A stretch of 64,000 bases of DNA from Sphingomonas panacis (GCF_001717955.1 NZ_CP014168.1:1054001-1118000), one strand, 5' to 3'. Shown: positions 8,798 to 17,649, counted from the stretch's first letter. Numbers and translations are program-made. Notes: generated by a model not told the origin, from the sequence alone.

Positions 8798-10249
8798 GTG
8801 TCAGGTAGCGAAGTAGCCCTTTCGATCGGCGGTACGCCACGCGCCACCCCCGAACAGTATGTGCGGACCAACCCCGTCTCGGGTGAGGTCGCCACGCGCG
8901 CCGCCGCCGCGAGCGTCGCCGATGCGACCGCCGCCGTCGATGCGGCGGCTGCGGCCTTCCCGGCATGGTCGGCGGTTGGCCCGACGGCACGCCGCATGTT
9001 GCTGCTCAGGGCGGCCGACGCGCTCGACGCCAAAGCCCAGGATTTCGTCGCGGCGATGATGGCGGAGATCGGCGCGACCGAAGGCTGGGCACGTTTCAAC
9101 CTGATGCTCGCCAGCGGCATGGTGCGCGAGGCGGCGGCGCTGACCACGCAGATCAGCGGCGAGGTGATCCCGTCCGACAAGCCGGGCTGCATCGCGATGG
9201 CGCTGCGCGAACCGGCGGGCGTGGTGCTCGGCATGGCGCCGTGGAACGCGCCGATCATCCTCGGCACGCGCGCGATCGCGGTCCCGTTGGCGTGCGGCAA
9301 TACCGTCGTGCTCAAGGCCTCCGAACAGTGTCCGCGCACGCATGCGCTGATCATCGAAGCGTTCATCGAGGCGGGTTTCGGCGATGGCATCGTCAACCTC
9401 ATCACCAACGCGCCCGCCGATGCCGGCGACGTGGTCGGCGCGATGATCGACCATCCCGCCGTGCGCCGGGTCAATTTCACCGGATCGACCGCGGTGGGCA
9501 GGATCATCGCGCGGCGCTGCGCCGACAACCTCAAGCCCGCGTTGCTCGAACTCGGCGGCAAGGCGCCGCTGATCGTGCTCGACGACGCCGATCTCGACGA
9601 GGCGGTGAAGGCGGCCGCGTTCGGTGCGTTCATGAACCAGGGCCAGATCTGTATGTCGACCGAACGGATCATCGTGGTCGATGCGATTGCGGATGCCTTC
9701 GTCGAGAAATTCGCCGCCAAGGTCGGCACGATGCCGGTCGGCGATCCGCGCGACGGCAAGACGCCGCTCGGCGCGGTGGTCGATCTCAAGACGGTCAGCC
9801 ATGTTCAGGGGCTGATCGACGACGCGGTCGCCGCCGGCGCGGTGCAGACCAATGGTGGCGCGGCCGATGGCGTGCTGATGCCCGCGCATGTCATCGACAA
9901 GGTGACGCCCGACATGAAGCTGTTCCGCGAGGAGAGTTTCGGCCCCGTCGTCGGCATCATCCGCGCACGTGACGAAGCCCATGCGATCGACCTCGCCAAC
10001 GATACCGAATATGGTCTGTCGGCGGCGGTGTTCACGCGCGACACCGCGCGGGGGCTTCGCGTCGCGCGGCAGATCAAGTCGGGCATCTGCCACGTCAACG
10101 GGCCGACAGTGCATGACGAGGCGCAGATGCCGTTCGGCGGCACCAAGGCGTCGGGCTACGGCAAGTTCGGCGGCAAGGCCGGTATCGACAGCTTCACCGA
10201 GTTGCGCTGGATCACGATCGAGACTCAGCCCGGCCATTTCCCGATCTGA
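8798..10249 (+). CDS. vdh: Vanillin-type aldehyde dehydrogenase (NAD(P)+)
   Basis: A 483-residue aldehyde dehydrogenase, first gene of the ferulate operon. The catalytic pair is present: Glu251 in ELGGKAP and Cys285 in NQGQICMS, 34 residues apart as usual in the superfamily; the motif APWNAPIILG marks the cofactor-binding half. It starts at a GTG (8798) with AGGAG 7 nt upstream. Context assigns the substrate: the operon also carries the hydratase/lyase that releases vanillin (or 4-hydroxybenzaldehyde) from the hydroxycinnamoyl-CoA, so this enzyme should oxidise vanillin to vanillate. It resembles the vanillin/salicylaldehyde dehydrogenase subgroup. Other aromatic aldehydes may be accepted. 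Confidence 0.85.
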   Translation: MSGSEVALSIGGTPRATPEQYVRTNPVSGEVATRAAAASVADATAAVDAAAAAFPAWSAVGPTARRMLLLRAADALDAKAQDFVAAMMAEIGATEGWARFNLMLASGMVREAAALTTQISGEVIPSDKPGCIAMALREPAGVVLGMAPWNAPIILGTRAIAVPLACGNTVVLKASEQCPRTHALIIEAFIEAGFGDGIVNLITNAPADAGDVVGAMIDHPAVRRVNFTGSTAVGRIIARRCADNLKPALLELGGKAPLIVLDDADLDEAVKAAAFGAFMNQGQICMSTERIIVVDAIADAFVEKFAAKVGTMPVGDPRDGKTPLGAVVDLKTVSHVQGLIDDAVAAGAVQTNGGAADGVLMPAHVIDKVTPDMKLFREESFGPVVGIIRARDEAHAIDLANDTEYGLSAAVFTRDTARGLRVARQIKSGICHVNGPTVHDEAQMPFGGTKASGYGKFGGKAGIDSFTELRWITIETQPGHFPI

Positions 10250-10255
10250 TCGCCG

Positions 10256-10723
10256 GTGACCGACTCCTCCGTCCCGACCCTCGACTTCGTTTTCTCGATC
10301 CGGGTGGCGGTGTCCGCGCCGGTCGAGACGGGCTTGGTCGACGGCCATCGCCGCCGCTGCATCCCGATCACGGGCGGTTCGGTCGATGGGCCGCGCCTGC
10401 ACGGCGTCGTCATGCCGCTCGGCGCGGACTGGCAGACGATCGACTCCGATGGCGTGACCGAACTCGACGCGCGCTATGCGATCATGGCGCACGACGGGAC
10501 GATCATCGAAGTTCGCAATCGTGGTGTCCGCGTCGCCGCGCCCGAGGTGAGCGATCGGCTCGCGCGCGGTGAGCCAGTCGATCCGGCGCTATATTATTTC
10601 CGCACCGCGCCGCGCTTCACCGTCGCCGCCGGCCCACACGATTGGCTGCGCCGGACCCTCTTCGTTGGTGCGGGGCTGCGCCGGCCCGACCACGTTCTCA
10701 TCAGCATCTACGCCGTCGGCTGA
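10256..10723 (+). CDS. DUF3237 family protein in the ferulate operon
   Basis: A 155-residue protein of the DUF3237 (UPF0311) family, recognised from LDFVFSIRVAVSAP near the N-terminus, ITGGSVDGPRLHGVVMPLGADWQ, and the ending LYYFRTAPRF...DHVLISIYAVG. Family members are small single-domain beta proteins without an established reaction. The GTG start at 10256 is 6 nt after the TGA of the aldehyde dehydrogenase, with no obvious Shine-Dalgarno, so translation is probably coupled. Its position between the dehydrogenase and the hydratase/lyase implies a role with an intermediate of the pathway (binding, hydrolysis of a by-product, or a side activity), but that is inference only. Confidence 0.75.
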   Translation: MTDSSVPTLDFVFSIRVAVSAPVETGLVDGHRRRCIPITGGSVDGPRLHGVVMPLGADWQTIDSDGVTELDARYAIMAHDGTIIEVRNRGVRVAAPEVSDRLARGEPVDPALYYFRTAPRFTVAAGPHDWLRRTLFVGAGLRRPDHVLISIYAVG

Positions 10724-10746
10724 CGGCCCCATCAGGAGACTTCTTC

Positions 10747-11583
10747 ATGACCATCGACCCCGTTGAACTGGCGACCGTCGCCGTCACCGTCGAAAACGGC
10801 ATCGCCTGGGTGAGCTTCAACCGGCCCGACAAGCGCAACTGCATGTCGCCCCGCCTCAACCGCCAGATGATGCGCGTGCTCGACGATCTCGAGTTCCGCG
10901 AGGATGTCGGCGTGCTGGTGCTGACCGGCGAAGGCACCGCCTGGTCGGCGGGCATGGATCTCAAGGAATATTTCCGCGAGACCGAGGTGGACGGACTTGG
11001 CGGCACGCGCAAGGCGCAGCGCGAAAGCTATGGCTGGTGGCGGCGGCTGCGCTGGTATCAGAAGCCGACGATCGCGATGGTCAACGGCTGGTGCTTCGGC
11101 GGCGGCTATGGCCCGCTGTTCGCGTGCGACCTCGCCTTCGCGGCGGAAGACGCGCAATTCGGCCTCAGCGAGATCAACTGGGGCATCCTGCCCGGCGGCG
11201 GCGCTGCCAAGGTCGCGACCGAACTCACCTCGTTCCGGCGCGCGATGTACCATGCGATGATGGGCGAGAATATCGACGGCAAGACCGCGGTCGAATGGGG
11301 CTTCGTCAACGAAGCGCTGCCGCTCGACCAGCTCAAGGCGCGCGTCGCCGAGGTGGCGGCGGTGCTGCTCAAGAAGAACCCGGTCGCGCTGAAGGCGACC
11401 AAGGACTCGATCCGCCGCGTGCGCGAGATGACCTATGACAATGCCGAGGATTATCTGATCCGCGCGCAGGAAGCCGCCAACAGCTACGACAGCGAGGGCC
11501 GCAAGGAAGGCATCAAGCAGTTCATCGACGACAAGACCTACAAGCCCGGTCTTGGCGCCTATGACAAGACCAAGCAGCGCTGA
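10747..11583 (+). CDS. ferB: Feruloyl-CoA hydratase/lyase (HCHL family)
   Basis: A 278-residue crotonase-fold enzyme that hydrates feruloyl- or coumaroyl-CoA and cleaves the product to acetyl-CoA and vanillin or 4-hydroxybenzaldehyde. It follows the Pseudomonas HCHL enzyme closely: NRPDKRN, AWSAGMDLKEYF with Met70, MVNGWCFGGG, and the catalytic Glu142 in GLSEINWGI (Glu143 in HCHL). One difference stands out: the residue matching HCHL Ser123 is Gly122 (GGGYGPL instead of GGGFSPL). The true start is the ATG at 10747 with AGGAG at 10734-10738; a longer in-frame extension overlaps the DUF3237 gene and is not protein-like. The C-terminus (KQFIDDKTYKPGL) also matches the family. It pairs functionally with the CoA ligase that follows 15 bp later. 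Confidence 0.93.
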   Translation: MTIDPVELATVAVTVENGIAWVSFNRPDKRNCMSPRLNRQMMRVLDDLEFREDVGVLVLTGEGTAWSAGMDLKEYFRETEVDGLGGTRKAQRESYGWWRRLRWYQKPTIAMVNGWCFGGGYGPLFACDLAFAAEDAQFGLSEINWGILPGGGAAKVATELTSFRRAMYHAMMGENIDGKTAVEWGFVNEALPLDQLKARVAEVAAVLLKKNPVALKATKDSIRRVREMTYDNAEDYLIRAQEAANSYDSEGRKEGIKQFIDDKTYKPGLGAYDKTKQR

Positions 11584-11598
11584 GCGGGAGCGGACATC

Positions 11599-13731
11599 AT
11601 GACGGTCGAGACCCTGACGCCACCCGCCGCTTTGGCAACCGGTCACACGCTCGACCGGCTGCTTCGGCCCCGATCGGTCGCGATCGTCGGCGCATCCGAC
11701 AAGCCCGGCGCGCTCGGCGCGTCGGTGCTGGCCAACCTGGATCGCAACGGCTTTTCCGGGGCGATCCACCTCATCAACCCGAAGCGCGCCGAGATCGGCG
11801 GGCGGCCTTGCCTCGCCTCGGTCGCCGATCTCCCCGACGGCGTCGATGCGGCGGTGCTGGCGATCCCGCGCGTGGCGGTGCTCGACACGGTCAAGGCGCT
11901 GGCGGCGCGTGGCGTCGGCGCAGCGGTGATCTTCTCGGCCGGGTTCGCCGAAGGGGGCGAGGAAGGGCTGGCCGAACAGCGCGAGATCGGCCGGATCGCA
12001 CACGAGACCGGCATGGTGGTGGAGGGGCCGAACTGCCTCGGCATGACCAACTTCATCGATCGCATACCGCTCACGTTCGTCGAGACGAACGCGGTGCCGC
12101 TGGGCGATCGCAAGGGCATCGGCATCGTTTCGCAGAGCGGCGCGATGGCGTGCGTGCTGGGCACGATGCTGGCGAGCCGCGACCTTGGCCTGTCCTTCTC
12201 GGTTTCGACCGGCAATGAAGCAGCCTCGGGCGTGGAGGATTATGTCGAATATCTCCTCGATGATCCCGCCACCGACGTGATCGCGATGATCGTCGAACAA
12301 TTTCGTAAACCGCAGCGCTTCCTCGCGGCGGCGCTGCGCGCGCGGACGCTCGGCAAGACGATCGTGCTGCTGCATCCCGGCAAATCGAGCGCGGCGCGCG
12401 AATCCGCCGCGACGCATACCGGCGCGATGGCGGGCGACTATGCGGTGATGCGCGTGAAGGTCGAACGGGCCGGCGTGGTCTTCGCCGAAACGCTGGAGGA
12501 GCTTGGCGACATCGCCGAGATCGCGCTGCGTTGTCCGACCGTTCCGCCCGCAGGCGTCGCGGTGCTCGGCGAATCGGGCGCGTTCAAGGCGCTGACGCTC
12601 GATCTGTGCGAGGCACTCGACCTCGATCTGCCGGTGATCGACGATGCCTCCGCGCCCGCCTTGCGCGCGGCGCTGCCCGAGTTCGTGGGGGTGAGCAATC
12701 CGCTCGACCTGACCGCACAGGGGCTGGTCGATCCCGACCTCTACTACCGCACGCTCGCCGCGCTGTTCGGCGACGATCGTTTCGGCAGCATCGTCGCCGG
12801 CATCATCCAGACCGATCCGGTAACGGTCGGCATCAAGCTGCCGCCGATCCTGCGCGCGGTGTCCGAGCTCAGGCCCGCCAAGCCGGTGATCTTCGCCGGG
12901 CTGGACGAAGGCGCCGCAGTGTCGGCCGAGTATCTCGCGCAGCTTCGCGCACTCGGCATCCCGTACTTCCCCTCGACCGAACGCGCGCTGCGTGCGCTCA
13001 AGCGGCTGACGGCGCTTGGCGGGCGCGATTTCGCGGAAGCGGCCGCGGAGCCGATCGCCGGTCTCGATCTGCCGGCGGGGGGCGTGATGCCCGAATATCG
13101 GGCGAAGGCGCTGTTGGCTCCGCTCGGCATTCCCGTGCCCGCCGGCGTGTTCGCGACCACCGTCGAGGCGGCGCTCGCGGGGGCGGAGACGCTCGGCTAT
13201 CCGGTCGCGATCAAGGCGCAATCGCCCGATCTCAGCCACAAGAGCGATGCCGGCGGCGTGATCCTCAACCTCGCCGATGCCGATGCGCTGCGCGACGGCT
13301 GGGCGCGGCTTTACGCCAATGTCGCCGCCTATGACCCCGGTCTGGCGCTCGACGGCGTGCTGATCGAGGCGATGGGCCAGCGCGGGGTCGAGCTGATCGT
13401 CGGCGCGAAGAATGATCCCGAATGGGGTCCGGTGATTCTGGTCGGGTTCGGCGGCGTGACGGCGGAAATCCTCCACGATGTCCGGCTGCTGACGCCCGAC
13501 CTGCCGGTCGCGGCGATCGAGCGGGAACTCTACCAGCTCAAGAGCGCGGCGCTGTTGCGGGGGTTTCGCGGATCGCCCGCGCTCGACGTGGGCGCGGTGG
13601 CCGAGCTGGTGGCGACGGTCGGCCGGATCATGCAGTCCGCGCCGAGCATCGCCGAGATCGATCTCAACCCGGTGATCGTCTATCCGCACGGGGCAATCGC
13701 ACTCGACGCGCTGATCCTGATGGCGCCCTAA
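11599..13731 (+). CDS. ferA: Feruloyl-CoA synthetase, ADP-forming type
   Basis: A 710-residue acyl-CoA synthetase of the nucleoside-diphosphate-forming superfamily, the type used for ferulate by Sphingobium SYK-6 (FerA), not the AMP-forming Fcs of pseudomonads. Order of domains: CoA-binding Rossmann domain (SVAIVGASDKPGALG, residues about 25-150), two succinyl-CoA-ligase-like flavodoxin domains (about 155-460) and an ATP-grasp domain (about 485-710, with YPVAIKAQSPDLSHKSDAGGV and GPVILVGFGG). His273 in ATHTGAMAG lies in the segment that carries the phosphohistidine in this superfamily. The ATG at 11599 has GGGAG upstream. The gene directly follows ferB, the same pairing as in known ferulate operons. 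Substrates probably include p-coumarate and caffeate. Confidence 0.9.
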   Translation: MTVETLTPPAALATGHTLDRLLRPRSVAIVGASDKPGALGASVLANLDRNGFSGAIHLINPKRAEIGGRPCLASVADLPDGVDAAVLAIPRVAVLDTVKALAARGVGAAVIFSAGFAEGGEEGLAEQREIGRIAHETGMVVEGPNCLGMTNFIDRIPLTFVETNAVPLGDRKGIGIVSQSGAMACVLGTMLASRDLGLSFSVSTGNEAASGVEDYVEYLLDDPATDVIAMIVEQFRKPQRFLAAALRARTLGKTIVLLHPGKSSAARESAATHTGAMAGDYAVMRVKVERAGVVFAETLEELGDIAEIALRCPTVPPAGVAVLGESGAFKALTLDLCEALDLDLPVIDDASAPALRAALPEFVGVSNPLDLTAQGLVDPDLYYRTLAALFGDDRFGSIVAGIIQTDPVTVGIKLPPILRAVSELRPAKPVIFAGLDEGAAVSAEYLAQLRALGIPYFPSTERALRALKRLTALGGRDFAEAAAEPIAGLDLPAGGVMPEYRAKALLAPLGIPVPAGVFATTVEAALAGAETLGYPVAIKAQSPDLSHKSDAGGVILNLADADALRDGWARLYANVAAYDPGLALDGVLIEAMGQRGVELIVGAKNDPEWGPVILVGFGGVTAEILHDVRLLTPDLPVAAIERELYQLKSAALLRGFRGSPALDVGAVAELVATVGRIMQSAPSIAEIDLNPVIVYPHGAIALDALILMAP

Positions 13732-13776
13732 TCCGAACGTCGGCCACCAAATCGGCGCGGGTGCGTTCAGGCGTGA

Positions 13777-14634
13777 ATGACCGGTCAAGGCTTCTCGCTT
13801 CAGCATCGCGCCAGGCGCAGCATCGTGCGGCGCGTGCAGGCGTTGTTCAACGATCAGGCACGCGGCGAGCAGCCCGTCATCCGCAGCGACACGGCGCTGT
13901 TCGCCGCGTCCTCGCCGATCTGGCGGGTTCATGGCGACGTCACGACGATGATGATCGGCGGCGTGACGGCACTGCTGCTCCAGATGCTCCATCCGGCGGT
14001 GCTTGCGGGCGTGTGGGATCATTCGGGGTTTCGCGCCGACATGCTGGGGCGACTGCGGCGGACGGCGCGGTTCGTCTCGATCACGACCTATGGAGACAGG
14101 GCAGAAGCCGCCGCTGCCATCGCGCGTGTCCGCGAGATTCATGGCCGGATCACGGGGACGTTGCCCGACGGTACGCCCTACCGCGCCGACGACCCCGACC
14201 TGCTCGGCTGGGTGCATGTCACCGAGGCGTGGAGCTTTCTCGCGGCGTGGCAGCGATATGGCGACGGCCGGTTGTCGCGCGCCGAGGCCGATCTTTACTG
14301 CGCGGATTTCGCGACCATCGGCCACGCGCTTGGTGCGATATCCGCGCCCCGCGACACTGCCGGTACGGTCCGCGCGCTCGAGGGCGGGCGGGCGCGGCTC
14401 GCGGCGGATGATCGCACCCGCGAGGTCGCGCGGACGGTTCTCGGCCACATGCCCGACAACCCGCTTGCGATTCCGTTGCAGCGCGTGACGATGCAGGCTG
14501 CCGTCGATCTGCTGCCGGCATGGGCGCGGCGCATGCATGGCCTGCCAGCGTCCCCGCCGCTTGCGCGCCCCATCGTCAGCACCGGGGCGCTCGGTCTCGC
14601 GACGACGTTGCGCTGGGCGTTCGCGAGCCCCTGA
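13777..14634 (+). CDS. MpaB/DUF2236 family oxygenase-like protein
   Basis: A 285-residue member of the DUF2236 family, the catalytic domain shared by fungal MpaB oxygenases and bacterial latex-clearing (rubber) oxygenases. The signature is LLLQMLHPAVLAGVWDHSGF, RLRRTARFVSITTYGD and, further on, DLLGWVHVTEAWSFL, containing His residues that are candidates for metal or haem ligation. No signal peptide is seen, so it is probably cytoplasmic or membrane-associated. It starts 45 bp after ferA on the same strand and may be the fifth gene of the operon. DUF2236 proteins are mostly uncharacterised; whether this one acts on an aromatic, an alkene side chain or a lipid cannot be told from sequence. Confidence 0.75.
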   Translation: MTGQGFSLQHRARRSIVRRVQALFNDQARGEQPVIRSDTALFAASSPIWRVHGDVTTMMIGGVTALLLQMLHPAVLAGVWDHSGFRADMLGRLRRTARFVSITTYGDRAEAAAAIARVREIHGRITGTLPDGTPYRADDPDLLGWVHVTEAWSFLAAWQRYGDGRLSRAEADLYCADFATIGHALGAISAPRDTAGTVRALEGGRARLAADDRTREVARTVLGHMPDNPLAIPLQRVTMQAAVDLLPAWARRMHGLPASPPLARPIVSTGALGLATTLRWAFASP

Positions 14635-14695
14635 GCGGGTTGGTTCACATCCGAACGCACGCTAAACGAAACCGCGACCGTCGAGGAGATCAACC

Positions 14696-15772
14696 ATGCC
14701 GTTTCCCACGCCCTATACCGCCGACCCGGCCCGCTATGACGGACGCATGCCCTATCGCCGCACCGGGCGGAGCGGGCTGCGATTGCCGGCGATCAGCCTC
14801 GGGCTGTGGCAGAATTTCGGCGGCGCGGACGTGTTCGAGACCGGCCGGGCGATCCTGCGCCGGGCGTTCGATCGCGGCGTGACCCATTTCGATCTCGCCA
14901 ACAATTACGGCCCGCCCTACGGCTCGGCCGAGGAGAATTTCGGGCGCGTGTTCGCCGCCGACTTCGCTGGCCACCGGGACGAACTGATCATCTCGACCAA
15001 GGCGGGCTGGGACATGTGGCCGGGGCCATATGGCGATGTCGGCTCGTCCAAGAAATATCTGATCGCGAGCTGCGACCAGAGCCTCAAGCGGATGGGGCTC
15101 GACTATGTCGATATCTTCTATTCGCACCGGGTCGATCCGGCGACGCCGCTCGAAGAGACGATGGGCGCGCTGGTCCAGCTCCACCGGCAGGGCAAGGCGC
15201 TGTATGTCGGCATATCCTCCTACGAACCCGGGCTGACCCGGCAGGCCGCCGCGATCCTCGCCGAAGAGAAGGTGCCGCTCTTCATCCATCAGCCGAGCTA
15301 TTCGATCCTCAACCGCTGGATCGAGCAGGGCTTGCTCGCCACGCTGGATGCGCTCGGCACGGGCTGCATCGCTTTCTCGCCGCTTGCCCAGGGCATGCTG
15401 ACCGCCAAATATCTCGGCGGCGTGCCGCAAGACGCTCGGGCGAGCCGACAGGGATCGCTGTCGCAGGCGCTGCTGAGCGAGCGAAACCTGACCGCGATCC
15501 GCACGCTCGACGGAATCGCGAAGCAGCGTGGCCAGACGCTCGCGCAGATGGCGATCGCCTGGGTTTTGCGTGACCCGCGAATCACCTCGGCGCTGATCGG
15601 CGCGCGCACCGTCGAACAGCTCGACGATTCGCTCGATGCCGTGAAAGACCTTCAGTTCACGGCGGACGAGCTCGCCGCGATCGACGCAGCGGCGGAGGAC
15701 GGCGGGATCAACATCTGGTCGGGATCGTCGGAAATCTCGACGCTACCGCCCGCGCAAGGCGTGCCGGTCTGA
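14696..15772 (+). CDS. Aldo/keto reductase, YghZ-like
   Basis: A 358-residue NADP(H)-dependent aldo/keto reductase of the YghZ / L-glyceraldehyde-3-phosphate reductase subgroup. The catalytic tetrad can be placed: Asp66 and Tyr71 (FDLANNYGPPYG), Lys102 (STKAGWDMWPGPYG) and His144 (FYSHRVD). The cofactor loop SPLAQGMLTAKYL and the C-terminal ALIGARTVEQLDDSL are also typical. It is 61 bp after the MpaB-like gene and convergent with vanR (17 bp between stop codons). It could reduce an aldehyde or ketone side product of lignin-monomer breakdown, or simply be a general carbonyl-detoxifying enzyme; the neighbourhood favours the first but does not prove it. Confidence 0.88.
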   Translation: MPFPTPYTADPARYDGRMPYRRTGRSGLRLPAISLGLWQNFGGADVFETGRAILRRAFDRGVTHFDLANNYGPPYGSAEENFGRVFAADFAGHRDELIISTKAGWDMWPGPYGDVGSSKKYLIASCDQSLKRMGLDYVDIFYSHRVDPATPLEETMGALVQLHRQGKALYVGISSYEPGLTRQAAAILAEEKVPLFIHQPSYSILNRWIEQGLLATLDALGTGCIAFSPLAQGMLTAKYLGGVPQDARASRQGSLSQALLSERNLTAIRTLDGIAKQRGQTLAQMAIAWVLRDPRITSALIGARTVEQLDDSLDAVKDLQFTADELAAIDAAAEDGGINIWSGSSEISTLPPAQGVPV

Positions 15773-15788
15773 CGGTGCCGCCCGCCGG

Positions 15789-16526
15789 CTACGGTCCGGG
15801 CGGTATCCCCCCGAACACGCGCTCGCTGCCGACCGCCGCCCAGGCATGATCCCGCATGATGCGTTCAGCGTCGTCGGGATCGCGCCGCAGGATCGCGTCG
15901 ATCACGTCGCAATGCGCCTGGTGCGCGCCGCGCAGATGCTCGAATTCGGATGGACGATCGCTCCAGTCGAGCGCCAGCGCCGACGCCGAGGCGAACGGGA
16001 GATGGTTGTTGCGCGCGAGAGCATAGCCGATCGACGGGTTGCCGCTCGCATCGATCAGCAAGCTGTGGAACGCGACGTTGTAAGCGTAGAACAGATCGAG
16101 CGCGCCGTCGGCCAACACACCATCGGCGAAGATCGCCGCACCTTCGGCCAGGCACGTTCGAAAGGCGTGCTGTTCGGCCGTGGTCAGCCCGCGCTGCGCC
16201 AGCCGCCGGGCGGCCAGCCCTTCCAGTACGCCACGGACTTCGATCGCGCCGTTGATTTCCGACGCGGTGATCGAGCGGGCCGCATACCCCCGCGCCCCCA
16301 GCCTGACCACGAGCCCCTCGGCCTCCAACGCCCGCAGCGCGGTGCGCACCGGCATGCGCGACACGCCGAGCGCCTCGGCCGTGGCGACTTCGCCGATCCG
16401 TTCGCCGGGCTGGAACGTGCCCTCGGCGATCATCCGCCGCAGCGAGACGATGACGTGCTGGCCGGGTTTGAGCGGCTTTGCGGCTGGCGGGGTCGGAGTC
16501 GAGGGTGGGGGCGATCGATCGTTCAT
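15789..16526 (-). CDS. vanR: GntR/FCD family regulator, VanR-like
   Basis: A 245-residue GntR-family regulator: N-terminal winged helix-turn-helix (residues about 22-90; PGERIGEVATAEALGVSRMPV, then ALEAEGLVVRLGARGY) and a C-terminal all-helical FCD ligand-binding domain. It lies 31 bp downstream of vanA on the same strand, so it is probably co-transcribed with vanA. The vanA promoter carries two copies of the sequence bound by Caulobacter VanR, which makes this gene the obvious candidate for the repressor that vanillate releases. In Caulobacter vanR is divergent from vanAB; here it sits inside the operon it would control, which would give negative feedback. Confidence 0.85.
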   Translation of the reverse strand: MNDRSPPPSTPTPPAAKPLKPGQHVIVSLRRMIAEGTFQPGERIGEVATAEALGVSRMPVRTALRALEAEGLVVRLGARGYAARSITASEINGAIEVRGVLEGLAARRLAQRGLTTAEQHAFRTCLAEGAAIFADGVLADGALDLFYAYNVAFHSLLIDASGNPSIGYALARNNHLPFASASALALDWSDRPSEFEHLRGAHQAHCDVIDAILRRDPDDAERIMRDHAWAAVGSERVFGGIPPGP

Positions 16527-16557
16527 GGGCGTGCTTGTGGACTGGCCCGCGCCGCCG

Positions 16558-17649
16558 TCAAAGCGCCACCATTTCCTCCGTCTCGGTTTCCTGCGCTTCG
16601 GCGCCCGGCTGTTCGGCGGCGATCGCCCGCTCGATCATCATGCGCGAGCGAACCCCGCCCGCATCGATGTTGAGCTTGAGGAGCTTGCGATCGGGATAGC
16701 GGCTGAGGTTGGCCTGCTGCCGCTCCAGCATCTCGAGGTCTTCACCGAAAATCCGGCCCTGCCCTTCGCGGATCGTATCGGTCAGCGCCGCGTCCGCGAT
16801 GGCGAAGCGGCGCGCCATGCCCCAGAAATAATGGTGCGATGTCTCGGTCTCGGGCGTGATGAAATCGACCACGATGGAGGATGCCTTGGCCGCATCCTCG
16901 GCGTCATATCCGCCGCGCCCCTGAAGCGCGACGCCGACCTCGATCATGACATGGCTCGGCAGGGTGAATCGGCAAATCTGCCAGCGATCGACCAGTCCGT
17001 CGTCGGGCAACCCGGCACCGCGAAGTGCCATTTGCCAGAAGGGCGGCGCGACGATCGCGTCCATGAAACGGCTGGTGACGACCTCTTCGGGCGTGGCGCG
17101 AGTCTTGACGGGCGCCTCGTCGATCTCCTTCTGCCCGATGCTGCTCGCATGGACATAGGTTTCGTGCGTAAGGTCCATCAGATTGTCGACCATCAAGCGA
17201 TAGTCGCAGTCGATATGGTAATAGCCGCCGCCATAAGCCCATTGCGGGCTTTCCGCCCATTCCAGATGGTGAAGCTTGGCGGGGTCCGCCGCTTCCGCGT
17301 CACCGGGCCAGACCCAGATGAAACCATAGCGTTCGATGACCGGATAGCGACGGATCGCCGGAAAGCCGCCGACCCGCTGCCCCGGCATGTCGGAGACCTT
17401 GCCACGGCAGTCGGCCGCCAGACCATGATAGCCACACACCAGAGCGCCATCGCGAACGAAGCCCAATGACAGAGGCGCGCCGCGATGCGGGCAGAAATCC
17501 TCGAGCGCGGATACGGACCCATCCGTGGTGCGGAAGAAGACCATCTTCTCACCACAGATCGTCCGGCCGAGCGGGCCGGTTCCGACCTCGTCCGCGGCAC
17601 AGCCGACATACCATGCGTTACGAATCCACGGTGTCACACCTTCACTCAC
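16558..17649 (-). CDS. vanA: Vanillate O-demethylase oxygenase subunit
   Basis: A Rieske non-haem iron oxygenase of about 363 residues that demethylates vanillate to protocatechuate and formaldehyde. Counting from the ATG at 17658, the Rieske cluster ligands are Cys56, His58, Cys75 and His78 (CPHRGAPLSLG, CGYHGL); the bridging Asp162 and iron ligands His165 and His170 are in DNLMDLTHETYVH. The GTG at 17649 is chosen as start because AGGAG directly abuts the ATG at 17658 (spacing 0) but is 9 nt from the GTG; the difference is three residues. The promoter has two VanR-type operators. No vanB ferredoxin-reductase gene adjoins it, unlike most vanAB operons, so electrons must come from a reductase encoded elsewhere. 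Related oxygenases can demethylate other methoxybenzoates. Confidence 0.88.
   Translation of the reverse strand: MSEGVTPWIRNAWYVGCAADEVGTGPLGRTICGEKMVFFRTTDGSVSALEDFCPHRGAPLSLGFVRDGALVCGYHGLAADCRGKVSDMPGQRVGGFPAIRRYPVIERYGFIWVWPGDAEAADPAKLHHLEWAESPQWAYGGGYYHIDCDYRLMVDNLMDLTHETYVHASSIGQKEIDEAPVKTRATPEEVVTSRFMDAIVAPPFWQMALRGAGLPDDGLVDRWQICRFTLPSHVMIEVGVALQGRGGYDAEDAAKASSIVVDFITPETETSHHYFWGMARRFAIADAALTDTIREGQGRIFGEDLEMLERQQANLSRYPDRKLLKLNIDAGGVRSRMMIERAIAAEQPGAEAQETETEEMVAL

Noticed and set aside
10732..14538. A 1268-residue open frame on the minus strand
   Set aside because: It is antisense to ferB, ferA and the MpaB-like gene, is Arg/His/Asp-rich, has no domain, and is the usual by-product of GC-rich codon usage.
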